The notes below the pieces were generated by a model. That model made no database searches. It saw only the letters and a list, made by a program, of their open reading frames with translations, and had not been told where the DNA came from. DNA of 64,000 nt from CAWCUU01 sp963798855 (GTDB taxonomy: Bacteria > Gemmatimonadota > Gemmatimonadetes > Longimicrobiales > RSA9), in the NCBI GenBank assembly GCA_963798855.1, contig CAWCUU010000002.1, positions 1,488,001 to 1,552,000 on the forward strand, read 5' to 3'. How positions within the stretch are numbered: position 1 is the first letter of the stretch; the number at the start of each line of letters is the position of its first letter. A program made the translations under genes and the position numbers. This document shows positions 18,238 to 26,865 of this stretch, piece by piece.

Positions 18238-18301
18238 TGTGGGCCGCCAGCACCACGAACCCGGTGCTGATGGACGCGACGCGATTCACCGGAGGGTTTC
18301 G

Positions 18302-19526
18302 ATGCGGATCCTGCTGTCGACGATCGGGTCGCGCGGCAATGTGCAGCCGCTGGTCGCGCTCGCGCTGGAGCTGAAGGCGCTCGGCGAGGAGGTCTGGCTG
18401 TGCGTGCCGCCCGACTTCCGCGACTGGATCCAGGGCCTGGGCCTCGACGTCACGCCGATCGGTCCCGAGCTTCGCTGGACTGGGAAGGCCAGCCCATCGG
18501 GCCGTCCCCACGCCCGAGGAGCGGCGCCGGATGATCGAGGGCACGGTCGCCGCGCAGTTCGAGACGATCGCGGCGGCGGCCCGGGGCTGCGACGCCATCG
18601 TCGGAGCGACGGCGCTGCAGGTCGCGGCTCCCTCCATCGCGGAGAGCATGGGCGTGCCGTACGTCTTCGCGGCCTACTGTCCGGCCGTCCTGCCGTCGCC
18701 ACACCACGCGCCGCCCGTGCTCGCGGCGTTGGGAGACGCGCCGGCGCCCTCGGCGTCCGACTACGCCGAGCTCTGGGCACGGGATGCCCGACGATGGAAC
18801 GAGATGTGGGCCTCCCTGATCGACTCGCATCGCGCGGCGCTCGACCTCCCCCCGGTCCGCGACGTGCGCGGCTACGTGCACACCGACCGGCCCTGGCTGG
18901 CCGCCGACGCGACGCTCGCGCCCTGGCCCGATCCGACGGATGGGGCCGTGTTCCAGACCGGCGCCTGGATCCTGCCGGACGACCGTCCGCTCTCCGCCGA
19001 GCTGGAGGCGTTCCTCGACGCCGGCGACCCGCCCGTCTACTTCGGATTCGGCAGCATCAGCGCGCCGGAAGGCCTCGCCCGCGCGATGGTCGAATCGGCG
19101 CGTGCGCTCGACCGCCGCTCGATCGTGTCCCACGGTTGGGCCGAGCTGTCCCCCGTCGACGACGAGCCCGACTGCCTGGCCATCGGCGAGGTCAATCAAC
19201 AGGCGCTCTTCCAGCGAGTCGCGGCCGTCGTCCACCACGGCGGCGCGGGCACCACCACCGCGAGTGCGCGCGCCGGCGCGCCGCAGGTGGTGATCGCGCA
19301 GCATTACGACCAGCACTACTGGGCGGGGCGGATCCAGGACCTCGGCATCGGGACCGCGCATCCGCACGGCACACCCACGACCGACTCGCTGACGAGCGCG
19401 CTCGAACGCACGCTCCGACCCAATGTGGCCGCCCGCGCCGGGTCCCTCGCCGGCGCCGTGCGCGGCGACGGCGCCCGGGTCGCCGCCCGGCGTCTCGTGA
19501 ACGGCGACACCGACGGCTCGGTCTAG
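18302..19526 (+). pseudogene. GT1/MurG-like glycosyltransferase, frameshifted
   Basis: The N-terminal frame reads MRILLSTIGSRGNVQPLVALALELKALGEEVWLCVPPDF, the classic start of GtfB-like UDP-sugar transferases acting on small molecules. From about residue 66 the coding continues in the next frame as VPTPEERRR-MIEGTVAAQF and runs to the stop at 19526, including PPVYFGFGSIS and the donor-binding HHGGAGTTTASARAGAPQVV motif. Removing one G from 18499-18501 joins them as GKASPSAVPTPEERRR. With repair it is about 407 residues, full length for the family. Aglycone unknown. Confidence 0.8.
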
Positions 19527-19542
19527 CGAACGGGAATCGGCG

Positions 19543-20889
19543 ATGAGCCCCGGCACGCTCCCGCCCTCCGTCCTCGCCACCTCCTCCGGTCTCGAGCGCC
19601 GGCTCGGGGTGAAATCCATCGCGGCGTTGGTCATCGGCGAGGTGATCGCGGTCGGCATATTCCTCACGCCCGCGGGAATGGCGAAATCCCTCGGCTCACC
19701 GTTCTGGCTGCTGGTGGTGTGGCTGGTGATGGGCGGGATGGCGTTCAGCGGTGCGCTCTGCTACGGCGAGCTGGCCGCGCGCTACCCGGAGGCCGGCGGG
19801 GGCTACATCTACCTGCGTCGCGCGTTCGGCCCGCTGGTGGCGTTCCTCTACGGCTGGAAGTGCCTGCTGGTCATGGACCCGGGGATCACCGCGGCGCTGG
19901 CCGTGGGGCTCGCCAGCTACGTGGGCTATTCCGTGGCGCTGTCGCCCGTGGGGATCAAAGCCGTTGCGATCGGCGCCGTGCTTGTCCTCGCCGGCGTCAA
20001 CGCGCTCGGGCTCCGGCTCGGCGCGGGCGTCATCCGCTGGCTCACCGCGCTCAAGCTGTTGGCGCTGGCCGCCATCATCCTCCTGGCGATCGGCCTGCGG
20101 CGGGGCGACGTGGCGCACTTCCTCCCGCTGGTCGCGCAGCGCCCCGGCTCCGACCCCCTCCCCGGCGCGCTGGCTGGCGCGCTGGTGGGAGCGTTCTTCG
20201 CGTTCGGCGGCTGGTGGGAGATCAGCAAGCTTGCGGGCGAGGCGCGCGACCCGGCGAGGACGGTGCCGCGGGCGCTGGCGATCGGGGTGGCCGTGGTGAC
20301 CGTCGCCTACATCCTGACCAGCGCGGCGTTCATCTACCTGGTGCCGATGGACCGGGTGACGGACGGCCAGACGTTCGCCGCTCAGGCGGGCGAGGCGCTG
20401 TTCGGCCGCGCGGGCGGGCAGGTGTTCGCGGCCATCGTCGTCGTCTCGGTCCTGGGCAGCCTGACCGCGCTGCTGATGGCGCTGCCGCGCGTGTACTACG
20501 CCATGGCGCGCGACGGCGTCTTCTTCCGTGCCGTCGGCGCCGTCCACCCCCGGTTCCGGACGCCGCTCCCGGCCATCGCGGTGCAGGCCGCCCTGGCGTC
20601 CCTCCTGGTGGCGATCGGCACGTTCGACCAGATCCTCGGCTACTTCATCTTCGTTACCGTGCTGTTCGTCGGCCTGACGGTGGCCGGATTGTTCGTCCTG
20701 CGACGCCGCGATCCCGACCCGCCGGCGTTCCAGACCCCCGGCTACCCGGTCACCCCCGTGATCTTCCTGGCCCTGGTCGTGGTCGTGCTGGCGCTGCTCG
20801 GCGGTGGCCGGCCGGTGCAGGCGGCGCTGGGCGCCGGTGTCGTCGCCCTCGGCGTGCCGGTGTATCTTGCGGTGTTCCGCCGACGGTAG
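19543..20889 (+). CDS. APC-superfamily amino acid permease
   Basis: 448 residues with about twelve hydrophobic helices. Helix 1 carries the substrate-binding GEVIAVGIFLTP sequence, comparable with the G-S/A-G-I-F motif of APC transporters, and helix 2-3 shows FSGALCYGELAARYPEAGGGYIYLRRAFG, a strong LAT/SteT-type signature. FAFGGWWEISKLAGEARDPARTVPRAL marks helix 6-7. It is expected to import or exchange amino acids at the inner membrane. It begins 16 bases after the glycosyltransferase stop and lies 103 bases upstream of the AhpD-like selenoprotein gene. Confidence 0.9.
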   Translation: MSPGTLPPSVLATSSGLERRLGVKSIAALVIGEVIAVGIFLTPAGMAKSLGSPFWLLVVWLVMGGMAFSGALCYGELAARYPEAGGGYIYLRRAFGPLVAFLYGWKCLLVMDPGITAALAVGLASYVGYSVALSPVGIKAVAIGAVLVLAGVNALGLRLGAGVIRWLTALKLLALAAIILLAIGLRRGDVAHFLPLVAQRPGSDPLPGALAGALVGAFFAFGGWWEISKLAGEARDPARTVPRALAIGVAVVTVAYILTSAAFIYLVPMDRVTDGQTFAAQAGEALFGRAGGQVFAAIVVVSVLGSLTALLMALPRVYYAMARDGVFFRAVGAVHPRFRTPLPAIAVQAALASLLVAIGTFDQILGYFIFVTVLFVGLTVAGLFVLRRRDPDPPAFQTPGYPVTPVIFLALVVVVLALLGGGRPVQAALGAGVVALGVPVYLAVFRRR

Positions 20890-20992
20890 GCGGCGGGCGA
20901 GCGCGGCGGCGGTGGCCCTCGCGCCCGCGTCCGCCCCCGTGCCTCCCGCGGTGTTCCGCCGACGCCCACCCGCAACGGAGGACGACCGAGGA

Positions 20993-21556
20993 ATGACCTG
21001 GATCCGCACGGTGCCACTGTCCGAAGGCGACGACGAGCTGCGCCGCGCCGTCGAGGCGCAGGCCGACCTCTACCCGGCCGAGTACGCGACGCCGGTCCAC
21101 CCGACCGGCGACGGGACGTCGGGGATCGTCGCGTCGCACAGCCTGATCCCGGCCGCGCTCCGGCACGCGTTCTCGACGTTCGGCGCGCTGATGTCGCCGG
21201 ACCTGCCGCTCGAGCGCCGGCAGCACGAGATGATCGCGACCATGGTGTCGCTCGAGAACCGGTGCCGCTACTGAATCGACTCGCACGCAGAGTTTCTGCG
21301 TAGGGTCACCCTCGACGAGGGGCTGGTGGCGGCGCTGGAGACCGACTACGCCTCGGCGCCGATCTCCGAGCGGGACCGCACCATGCTCGACTACGTGGTG
21401 CAGGTGACGCGGGACGCGACGCGGATCGGGCCCGCCGACCACGACCGGCTCCGGGCGGCCGGGTTCGACGACGACGCCATCCTCCAGATCACGCTGATCG
21501 CGTCGTGGTTCAACTACATCAACCGGGTGGCGGATGCGCTGGGGGTGGGGCGGTAG
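20993..21556 (+). CDS. AhpD/CMD-family peroxidase-related protein, predicted selenoprotein (CxxU)
   Basis: 187 residues if the in-frame TGA at 21272-21274 is read as selenocysteine. The N-terminal part ends LERRQHEMIATMVSLENRCRY; the TGA is residue 94; the sequence goes on IDSHAEFLRRVTLDEG... to LIASWFNYINRVADALGVGR and stops at TAG 21554-21556. The CMD/AhpD active site is C-x-x-C-x-x-x-H. Here Cys91 and His98 are exactly in place, and TGA takes the position of the second cysteine. A hairpin at 21285-21301 fits a bacterial SECIS. Members of this family (peroxidase-related, COG2128) reduce peroxides through the redox pair. A TGC-to-TGA sequencing error or a real nonsense mutation is the alternative. 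The start ATG has GGAGG and GAGGA upstream. Confidence 0.75.
21272..21301 (+). promoter_or_regulatory. Sec-UGA codon and candidate bacterial SECIS hairpin
   Basis: After TGA (21272-21274), ACGCAGA (21285-21291) and TCTGCGT (21295-21301) form a perfect 7-bp stem with a GTT loop; opening the top pair gives a 6-bp stem with loop AGTTT. The loop begins 16-17 bases after the TGA and has G in its first two positions, as in published bacterial SECIS rules and in E. coli fdhF. The stem uses codons GCA, TTT, CGT and AGG, whereas the rest of the gene prefers GC-ending codons, which suggests selection on RNA structure. Confidence 0.65.
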
Positions 21557-21934
21557 GGTGGCGGGCGCGGGCGTAAGGCGAGGGCGAGGGCGAGGGCGAG
21601 GGCGAGGGCGTGGGCGAGGGCGTGAGCGGGCGCGAGGGCGGGTGTGGGGCGGTGGTGGCGGGGTCGGGGGGCGGACGAGGCGCGGGTGGGTGGGTCGGCT
21701 GCCGACCGGGGAGCCCCCTTTTTGGAGGTGCCGGCGAAGACCGCAGGTCCGTATCGAGCGGCGGCGACGGGGGTGCAGATCGTGCCGCCATGCGGAGAAA
21801 AGCGCGCCCGCGTCGAGGAGCAGAACCGATCAGCCGGCACTTTTCGTCGCCCGGCGGCTACAACCGCAGCCGCGTCATCGAGGTTCGCGACGCGGGAGGA
21901 CTTCTCTCCGAGCAGCGCGACCCCCGCCCCGAGC
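21557..21934 (+). other. Intergenic stretch, mostly repeat and degraded sequence
   Basis: After the selenoprotein stop there is a GC-rich repeat block followed by about 300 bases without a supportable gene. Open frames are present on both strands but have biased composition and no family motif. Confidence 0.4.
21580..21627 (+). repeat. GAGGGC tandem repeat
   Basis: Five exact GAGGGC units (21580-21609) are followed by degenerate units (GTGGGC, GAGGGC, GTGAGC). The array starts 24 bases after the stop codon of the predicted selenoprotein. Confidence 0.9.
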
Positions 21935-22104
21935 ATCCAGACACGACTGGCCGAGCGGGCCTGGAGCGATGGCATCCACGCCAGCGCGAAGGCAAGGAGG
22001 AACGCGAGGGACTGTCCGTAGAGGATGACCTGGAGCGATCGGTCCCGGGTGGTACGCGTCGAGCGCCGCGCGCTGCGGACGATGCGGAACTCCGACGCTC
22101 TCAT
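21935..22104 (-). pseudogene. N-terminal fragment of a small membrane protein (possible ICMT-like)
   Basis: From ATG 22104 the frame reads about 20 basic residues and then VILYGQSLAFLLAFALAWMPSL and VWMLGAGVALLG, two hydrophobic segments like the start of isoprenylcysteine-methyltransferase-type proteins. After that the sequence loses all membrane character and runs into repeats. I see it as a decayed or truncated gene; the family link is tentative. Confidence 0.3.
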
Positions 22105-22265
22105 GACCCCCCAAGAGTCGCTTGCGTTGCCCCTATACCGCCGTAGCTTGGGCAGCGGTGGGTGCTCGGTCGCCCTTGGTGAATCGCTCCGGCCGGACTG
22201 GAGGTTTCCGTGAACGTCATGGGAATGGCCACACTCGAGGTCCTCGTGATCTCCCCGGTAGGCAG

Positions 22266-22613
22266 ATGCAACGTACCCGGGTGATCCTCCGCAGGTGGTC
22301 CGGCCGCATAAGGACCGCCGACCGTGAAACGTACGTCGACTACGTCCTGGAGACCGGAGGCAGCGACTACGAGCGGACGCCGGGCAACCTCGGCTTCCAG
22401 ATCCTGCACCGGGACCTCGGCGACGGATCGACGGAGGTGACGACGCTGAGCTGGTGGGAGTCGATGGACGCGATCCGTGCCTTCGCCGGCTCCGAGCCCG
22501 AGCTCGCGCGCTACTATCCCGACGATGACCGCTTCCTGCTCGATCGCCCGGAGCACGTCGAGCATCACACCGTGATGGCCGGGCGCGTCCACGTCGACGT
22601 CGGGGAGGAGTGA
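22266..22613 (+). CDS. Small ABM/ferredoxin-fold-like protein
   Basis: 115 residues. It begins with RTRVILRRWSGRIRTADRETYVDYVLETG and contains TTLSWWESMDAIRAFAGSEPELARYYPDDD, the pattern of antibiotic-biosynthesis-monooxygenase-like dimeric alpha/beta barrel proteins (strand, helix, W-S-WWESMDAIRAFAG). Many members are hypothetical and not oxygenases. Its stop TGA overlaps the ATG of ogt by one base, so the two are translationally coupled. Upstream start candidates are rejected because they precede the domain with unrelated sequence. Confidence 0.75.
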   Translation: MQRTRVILRRWSGRIRTADRETYVDYVLETGGSDYERTPGNLGFQILHRDLGDGSTEVTTLSWWESMDAIRAFAGSEPELARYYPDDDRFLLDRPEHVEHHTVMAGRVHVDVGEE

Positions 22614-23215
22614 TGCGCGCGGTGTCATCGGTCGTGTCCGAAAACGGCGAGACGGACGAGCGGGCGACATCTCTCCCGCACGCGACGAGGACCGCCGTGA
22701 AGTTGTGGCTTAGCCGGATCCGCTCTCCGCTCGGGCGGATCCTCCTGGTCTCCGACGGCGAAGCGCTCCGGGCGCTGGACTTCGACGACTGCGAGGACCG
22801 GATGCACCGGTTGCTCCGCAGGTACTGCGGCCGGCACACGCTCGTCGAAGCGCCGGGCGCCGGCTTCGCCGAACCGCTGCGGGCGTACTTCGAGGGCGAC
22901 GTCGCGGCGCTCGCGCAGATCCCGGTCCGGGCCGACGGCACCGCGTTCCAGCGGCTCGTGTGGGCGGGCCTGCGCCGCATCCCCGCGGGCGAGACCGTCA
23001 CCTACGGCCAGCTCGCCGAACGGATCGGCCGGCCGACGGCGACGCGCGCGGTCGGTACCGCGAGCGGCGCGAACCCGATCGCGATCGCCGTTCCGTGCCA
23101 TCGCCTCATCGGCGCCGACGGGCGAGCCACGGGTTACGCGGGCGGCATCGCGCGGAAGGAGTGGCTGCTCCGACACGAGGCCGGTGTCGCGGGAGCTCGA
23201 AGCGCGGGGGTGTGA
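22613..23215 (+). CDS. ogt: O6-alkylguanine-DNA alkyltransferase
   Basis: 200 residues. The active-site motif AIAVPCHRLIG carries the acceptor Cys162; the helix-turn-helix recognition region FQRLVWAGLRRIPAGETVTYGQLAERIGRP and the arginine-finger stretch ATRAVGTASGANP precede it in the normal order. The protein removes alkyl groups from O6-guanine or O4-thymine in a suicidal reaction. The N-terminus is about 25 residues longer than usual; a GTG at 22697 would give a standard-length protein, but the TGATG overlap with the upstream gene favours 22613. Confidence 0.92.
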   Translation: MRAVSSVVSENGETDERATSLPHATRTAVKLWLSRIRSPLGRILLVSDGEALRALDFDDCEDRMHRLLRRYCGRHTLVEAPGAGFAEPLRAYFEGDVAALAQIPVRADGTAFQRLVWAGLRRIPAGETVTYGQLAERIGRPTATRAVGTASGANPIAIAVPCHRLIGADGRATGYAGGIARKEWLLRHEAGVAGARSAGV

Positions 23216-23246
23216 GGCGCGTTGGGAGTGTCAGGCCGGCGCCGGG

Positions 23247-23972
23247 TCAGCTCGAAGGGGTGACGACGGCTTTCGCCCGCTTCGCCGCGCGGACCGCGGT
23301 CACGCCCGCCCGCCCCTTCGTCAGCCACGAGAACGCGAACGCGACCAGCGCGATGGACTCGGGAAGGAAGATCGGTGCTCCGGTGAAATTCGAGCTGCCC
23401 GCCCAGAGGACGGCCGCGATCATCACCGCCCCGCACACGACGTAGATCCGGTTGCGCCTCCGCTTCTCGTCGGTGACCGCCTCGCCCTTTGCCGTCTTAC
23501 GGAACAGCCAGAGCGAGAAGACAATGAACGTCGCGAAGAGCGCCGTCGCCGACACGTAGTGCACGACGTTCGCGGCCGGATCCCACCACGGCGGCTCCGG
23601 CAGGCCGTCCGGCGGCTTCGTCGGGAAGAAGGCGACGCAGAACGCCGCGATCCCGCCGATGCGCGCGATCCACCGGTCCGCCGCTCCCCACTCGTTGTCG
23701 TATCCGCGGTAGGTGAGAAGGAGGAGCGAGAGGGCGACGAGCAGACCGGTGAAGATCGCGACGGCCCCCGTGTAGTAGTACGCGCTGACCGAGTCGAGCG
23801 GCGGCCAGCTCCGCAGCTCCGGCGTCGGGCGCGCCGCGGCCACGATCAGAAGGAGGATCGGCAGCGCAAGGCCGACGTACCCGATGAGCTGACGGTGCGC
23901 GTGCCCCGATCGGTCGTCCGGCCGATTCGGCGGGACGATGGGGCTCGCGGGGTCCTGTCGGGGGCGTTGTAT
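23247..23972 (-). CDS. Multi-pass membrane protein of unknown function, start codon unclear
   Basis: About 240 residues with six hydrophobic helices: IGYVGLALPILLLIVAAA, YYYTGAVAIFTGLLVALSLLLLTY, ARIGGIAAFCVAFFP, VVHYVSATALFATFIVFSLWLF, IYVVCGAVMIAAVLWAGSS and SIALVAFAFSWL. The S-AYYYTG and FPT-x-P-P motifs recur in uncharacterised membrane proteins of soil bacteria; a relation to DUF998 is possible but unproven. There is no ATG, GTG or TTG at a sensible place: the frame is open upstream into the TolB/TPR gene. An ATA at 23972-23970 follows a GGTGAGATC sequence and may be a corrupted ATG. It lies just downstream of the TolB/TPR gene. Confidence 0.65.
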   Translation of the reverse strand: MQRPRQDPASPIVPPNRPDDRSGHAHRQLIGYVGLALPILLLIVAAARPTPELRSWPPLDSVSAYYYTGAVAIFTGLLVALSLLLLTYRGYDNEWGAADRWIARIGGIAAFCVAFFPTKPPDGLPEPPWWDPAANVVHYVSATALFATFIVFSLWLFRKTAKGEAVTDEKRRRNRIYVVCGAVMIAAVLWAGSSNFTGAPIFLPESIALVAFAFSWLTKGRAGVTAVRAAKRAKAVVTPSS

Positions 23973-23976
23973 GATC

Positions 23977-25919
23977 TCACCCCGCGCTCCGCTCCGGCCG
24001 CGCCGGCGGCTCCGCGGCCTGGACGGAGCGTCGGATGGCAGCGAGCCGGTCCGCGATGACGGCGGCGATGCGGCGGACCTCCGGGATCGCGGCGAGCGGC
24101 GCCGCCGCGGCGTCGGCGTGCAGCGGATCGGCGGCGAGCCAGCCGTGCGACTCGGCCTCGCGCATCCATCGGCCTGCATCGGCCGCCCGGCCCTCGATCG
24201 CCGCCGCGACCGCGAGGTTGTAGTACAGCCCGCTCGGGGCAGACCCCCGGTCGATCGCGGAGTCCGCGAGCGCCTGCACTTCGGCGAGCAGCTTCCGCGC
24301 GCCGGCGACGTCGCCGTGACGGTGCTCGACGTAGGCGAGCTCGACCGCGGCGAAGAGCTCGCGGCCGACCGCGGCGTGCGACTGGTCGTAGGCGCGCTGG
24401 AAGTAGCCGCGGGCGGTGCTAAGCTTGTCCGCTGCCAGCGCGACCTCGCCGGCGTAGGCAAGGGCGGCGGGGTCGGTGGGGTTTGCCTGGAGCAGAGACG
24501 TGCTGCGTGCCCTCGCGGCGACGAGGTCGCCGCGCCGGATTGGCGAGGTCGATCAGCTTCTGCTGCGCGAGTGAGACGCCCGGATTGGCCTCCGCGACCT
24601 GCTCGATCAGCCCCTGCGCGTCGTCGTAGAGTCCGATCTCGTAGTAGGCGACGCCAAGGTTGAAGTGGTTGCCGCGCACGGTCGCGGGATCGAGCGAGAT
24701 CGCCTGCCTTGAGCCGGCGTATGCCTTCCTCGACGCGGCCGTCCTGGAACGCGACGGCGCCGAGGACGGAAAGCGCGAGCGCATCGCTCGGGTTCAGCTC
24801 GACCGCCTTCTCGAGCGACGCGCGCGCCTCCTCCATCCGTCCGAGCGCCATCTGCGCCCCGCCGAGCGCGCGACGGGCGGTCGCCAGATCGTGGTCCAGC
24901 GCGACCGCGCGACTCGCCGCGGCCACCGCGGAGTCGAGCCACGCGGACGACTCGCCGTACTCGTACGCTCGACGGTAGAAGCAGTCCGCCAGTCCCACCG
25001 CGGCGGGCGCGTAGGTCGGATCGGCCGCGAGCGCACGCCGGTAGAAGTCGATCGCGACCTCCGTCTCCTCCTTACGCCGCGCGTCCTGGTACTGCCGTCC
25101 GCGCAGGTAAAGCTCGTAGGCGTCGAGGCTCGCCGCGGGCACCGCCTCTATCGCCTGCCGCTGCTCGTCCGTAAGGCGCAGCTCGAGCGCGTGTGCGACG
25201 CGTCGCGCGATGTCGCTCTCTATCGCGAACACACTCGACATCTCGCGGTCGTAGCTGTCCGCCCACAGCTGGCGCTCCGTCCGCGCGTCGATCAGCCGCG
25301 CGTTGACCCGCAGGCGCCCGCCCTCCCGCTGCACGCTGCCGCGTAGCAGGTAGTCGGCGCCGAGCGCGTCGCCGATCTCGCGCGTCGTCGTCTCGACACC
25401 GGCGAACTTCGCCGCCGAGCCTTCACTGATCACGCGCAGCGACTGCACGCGCGAGAGACTCGTCAGCATCGCGTCGCTGATGCCGTCCGCGAGGTACGCG
25501 TCCGGCTTCCCGCCGGGCCCGCCGGCGAGGTCCGCGAAGGGGATCACCGCGATCGTCGCGCCGTCGTGCGCCGCGGTGCGCACGCCCGAGAACGCCGCCC
25601 AGCCGGCACCGCCGAGCACGAGCAGCAATACCGCGGCGAGCGCGACGCGAGCCGCCGCACCGGCGCCCGCCGCCGACTCGACCGCCGGCGCCTCCCGATG
25701 GATCCCGCCGCCGCGGACGTCGAACAGCCACGCGAGCGCGAGCGCGACGGGAAAGCCGAGCAGGCAGACGACGAGCGTCGCCCGCAGCACCCACGACGCC
25801 CAGTCCAGCGCCGGCGAAATCGTGGCGACCACCTGTACGGCGGCCCACGCGGCGGCAATGTAGAACGCTGCCGCCCTCGGGACGCGCCTGCGTTTCAGCT
25901 CGGCCAGGAATCGGCTCAT
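23977..25919 (-). CDS. TolB-like N-terminal plus TPR signalling protein, with two frameshifts
   Basis: The ATG at 25919 starts MSRFLAELKRRRVPRAAAFYIAAAW, a membrane-anchored form typical of Gemmatimonadota TolB/TPR proteins. Helices lie at about 15-65 and 90-112. The TolB-like domain (IAVIPFADL, YLADGISDAMLTSLSRVQSLRVISE, YLLRGSVQREGGRLRVNARLIDA) spans 120-240. TPR units follow to the C-terminus. Two single-base insertions break it: one at about 24707-24710 (RRLK to QAISLDPATVR) and one at 24540-24541 (QKLIDLA to IRRGDLVAA). The last frame stops at 23977. Repaired length is about 646 residues. Such proteins are thought to act in signal transduction; partner unknown. Confidence 0.78.
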
Positions 25920-26062
25920 CGGCTCGGACCAGGACTCGTGTGCATCGGATGAGGATCTCGGCGACGAGGAAGGGTTGGCGTCGCCGCGAAGCGTGAAAGC
26001 TAGAACTCGGACGGACGGGCGCGCAATGCGATCAGCAGGCGCCGTCTTCTGGTCGCGGGCGC

Positions 26063-26251
26063 GTGGCGCTGCGGGTGCTCGACCTCGTCGAGGCGGTCCT
26101 GCGAGATCCGGTTCGCGGAATCGGCAAGCCGGAGCCGCTGAGGCACATGGGGGCGAGCGTGTGGTCGCGTCGAATCACGCAGGAGCACCGGCTCGTCTAC
26201 CTGGTTCGGAATGACCGTGTCGACTTCCTGATGTGCCGGTATCATTACTGA
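26063..26251 (+). pseudogene. Txe/YoeB-family toxin, N-terminally truncated
   Basis: 62 residues that match the C-terminal two thirds of YoeB/Txe mRNA interferases: IGKPEPLRHMGASVWSRRIT, EHRLVYLV and the terminal CRYHY. The catalytic Arg of WSRRI and the terminal His-Tyr are present. The N-terminal helix is lost or out of frame; a related basic stretch (RRRLLVAG) is visible in another frame at about 26030-26060. No antitoxin gene is visible upstream. The TGA stop is formed by the first base pairs of the GAGGGC repeat array. Confidence 0.65.
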
Positions 26252-26315
26252 GGGCGAGGGCGAGGGCGAGGGCGAGGGCGAGGGCGAGGGCGAGGGCGAG
26301 GGCGAGGGCGAGGGC
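26250..26315 (+). repeat. Eleven-copy GAGGGC tandem repeat
   Basis: Eleven perfect GAGGGC units fill 66 bases between the YoeB remnant, whose stop codon overlaps the first unit, and the globin gene. Confidence 0.97.
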
Positions 26316-26354
26316 AATCCGGGTATGCCGAGGACATCTGATAGGGAAGGGGCA

Positions 26355-26807
26355 ATGCCAGCTTCCACCATCTTCGACGCCGTCGGAGGCTCCGAGGGTG
26401 TGCTTCGCCTCGCGGGGGCGTGGCACGAACGGGTTCTGGCCGACGAAGTCGTCGCGCACGCGTTCAGCCACGGATTTCACCCGCAGCACACGCAACGGCT
26501 TGCGGCCTACTGGGGCGAGGCGTGGGGCGGCCCATCGACGTATAGCCAGCGGTACGGAGACGAATCGTCGGTGGTCCGGATGCACAGCGGCAACGGAGCT
26601 CACGAGGAGATGGACCGCCGCGCGATCGACTGCTTCGACCGGGCGATGGACGACGCCGGGCTCGTCGATCCTCTGCTGCGGGGCGTGCTGCACGACTACT
26701 TCGCGTGGGCGACGACCACCACGATGTCGGCCTATCCGGAACGCGCGGATGCCGTACCGGCCGAGTTGCGCATCCCTCGCTGGTCATGGGACGGCCCGGA
26801 GCCCTGA
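26355..26807 (+). CDS. Group 2 truncated-hemoglobin-like globin
   Basis: 150 residues. TIFDAVGGSEGVLRLAGAWHERVLADEVVAHAFSHGFHPQHTQRLAAYWGEAWGG is a clear trHb start (F-x-x-x-GG helix B/C region and the WxxxxGGP turn). The proximal heme ligand is probably His77 in VVRMHSG. The family binds oxygen or NO and often takes part in NO detoxification. The start ATG follows GGAAGGGGC. It is a single gene between a repeat array and a FadR regulator on the opposite strand. Confidence 0.85.
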   Translation: MPASTIFDAVGGSEGVLRLAGAWHERVLADEVVAHAFSHGFHPQHTQRLAAYWGEAWGGPSTYSQRYGDESSVVRMHSGNGAHEEMDRRAIDCFDRAMDDAGLVDPLLRGVLHDYFAWATTTTMSAYPERADAVPAELRIPRWSWDGPEP

Positions 26808-26865
26808 TCACCCTTCGTGGGATCGGGCGTCGCAGCGGTAGAGCCGGTAGTCGGCTCCATCTCCA

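Noticed and set aside
20993..21274. Short 93-residue protein ending at the TGA
   Set aside because: It would stop in the middle of the conserved CxxC motif, while the same frame continues with the rest of the domain. A separate truncated protein is less likely than Sec read-through.
23247..25919. Single 890-residue fusion of TolB/TPR protein and membrane protein
   Set aside because: The middle part is Ser/Arg/Pro-rich out-of-frame translation. The true TPR sequence lies in other frames after two single-base insertions, and the membrane protein is a separate gene.
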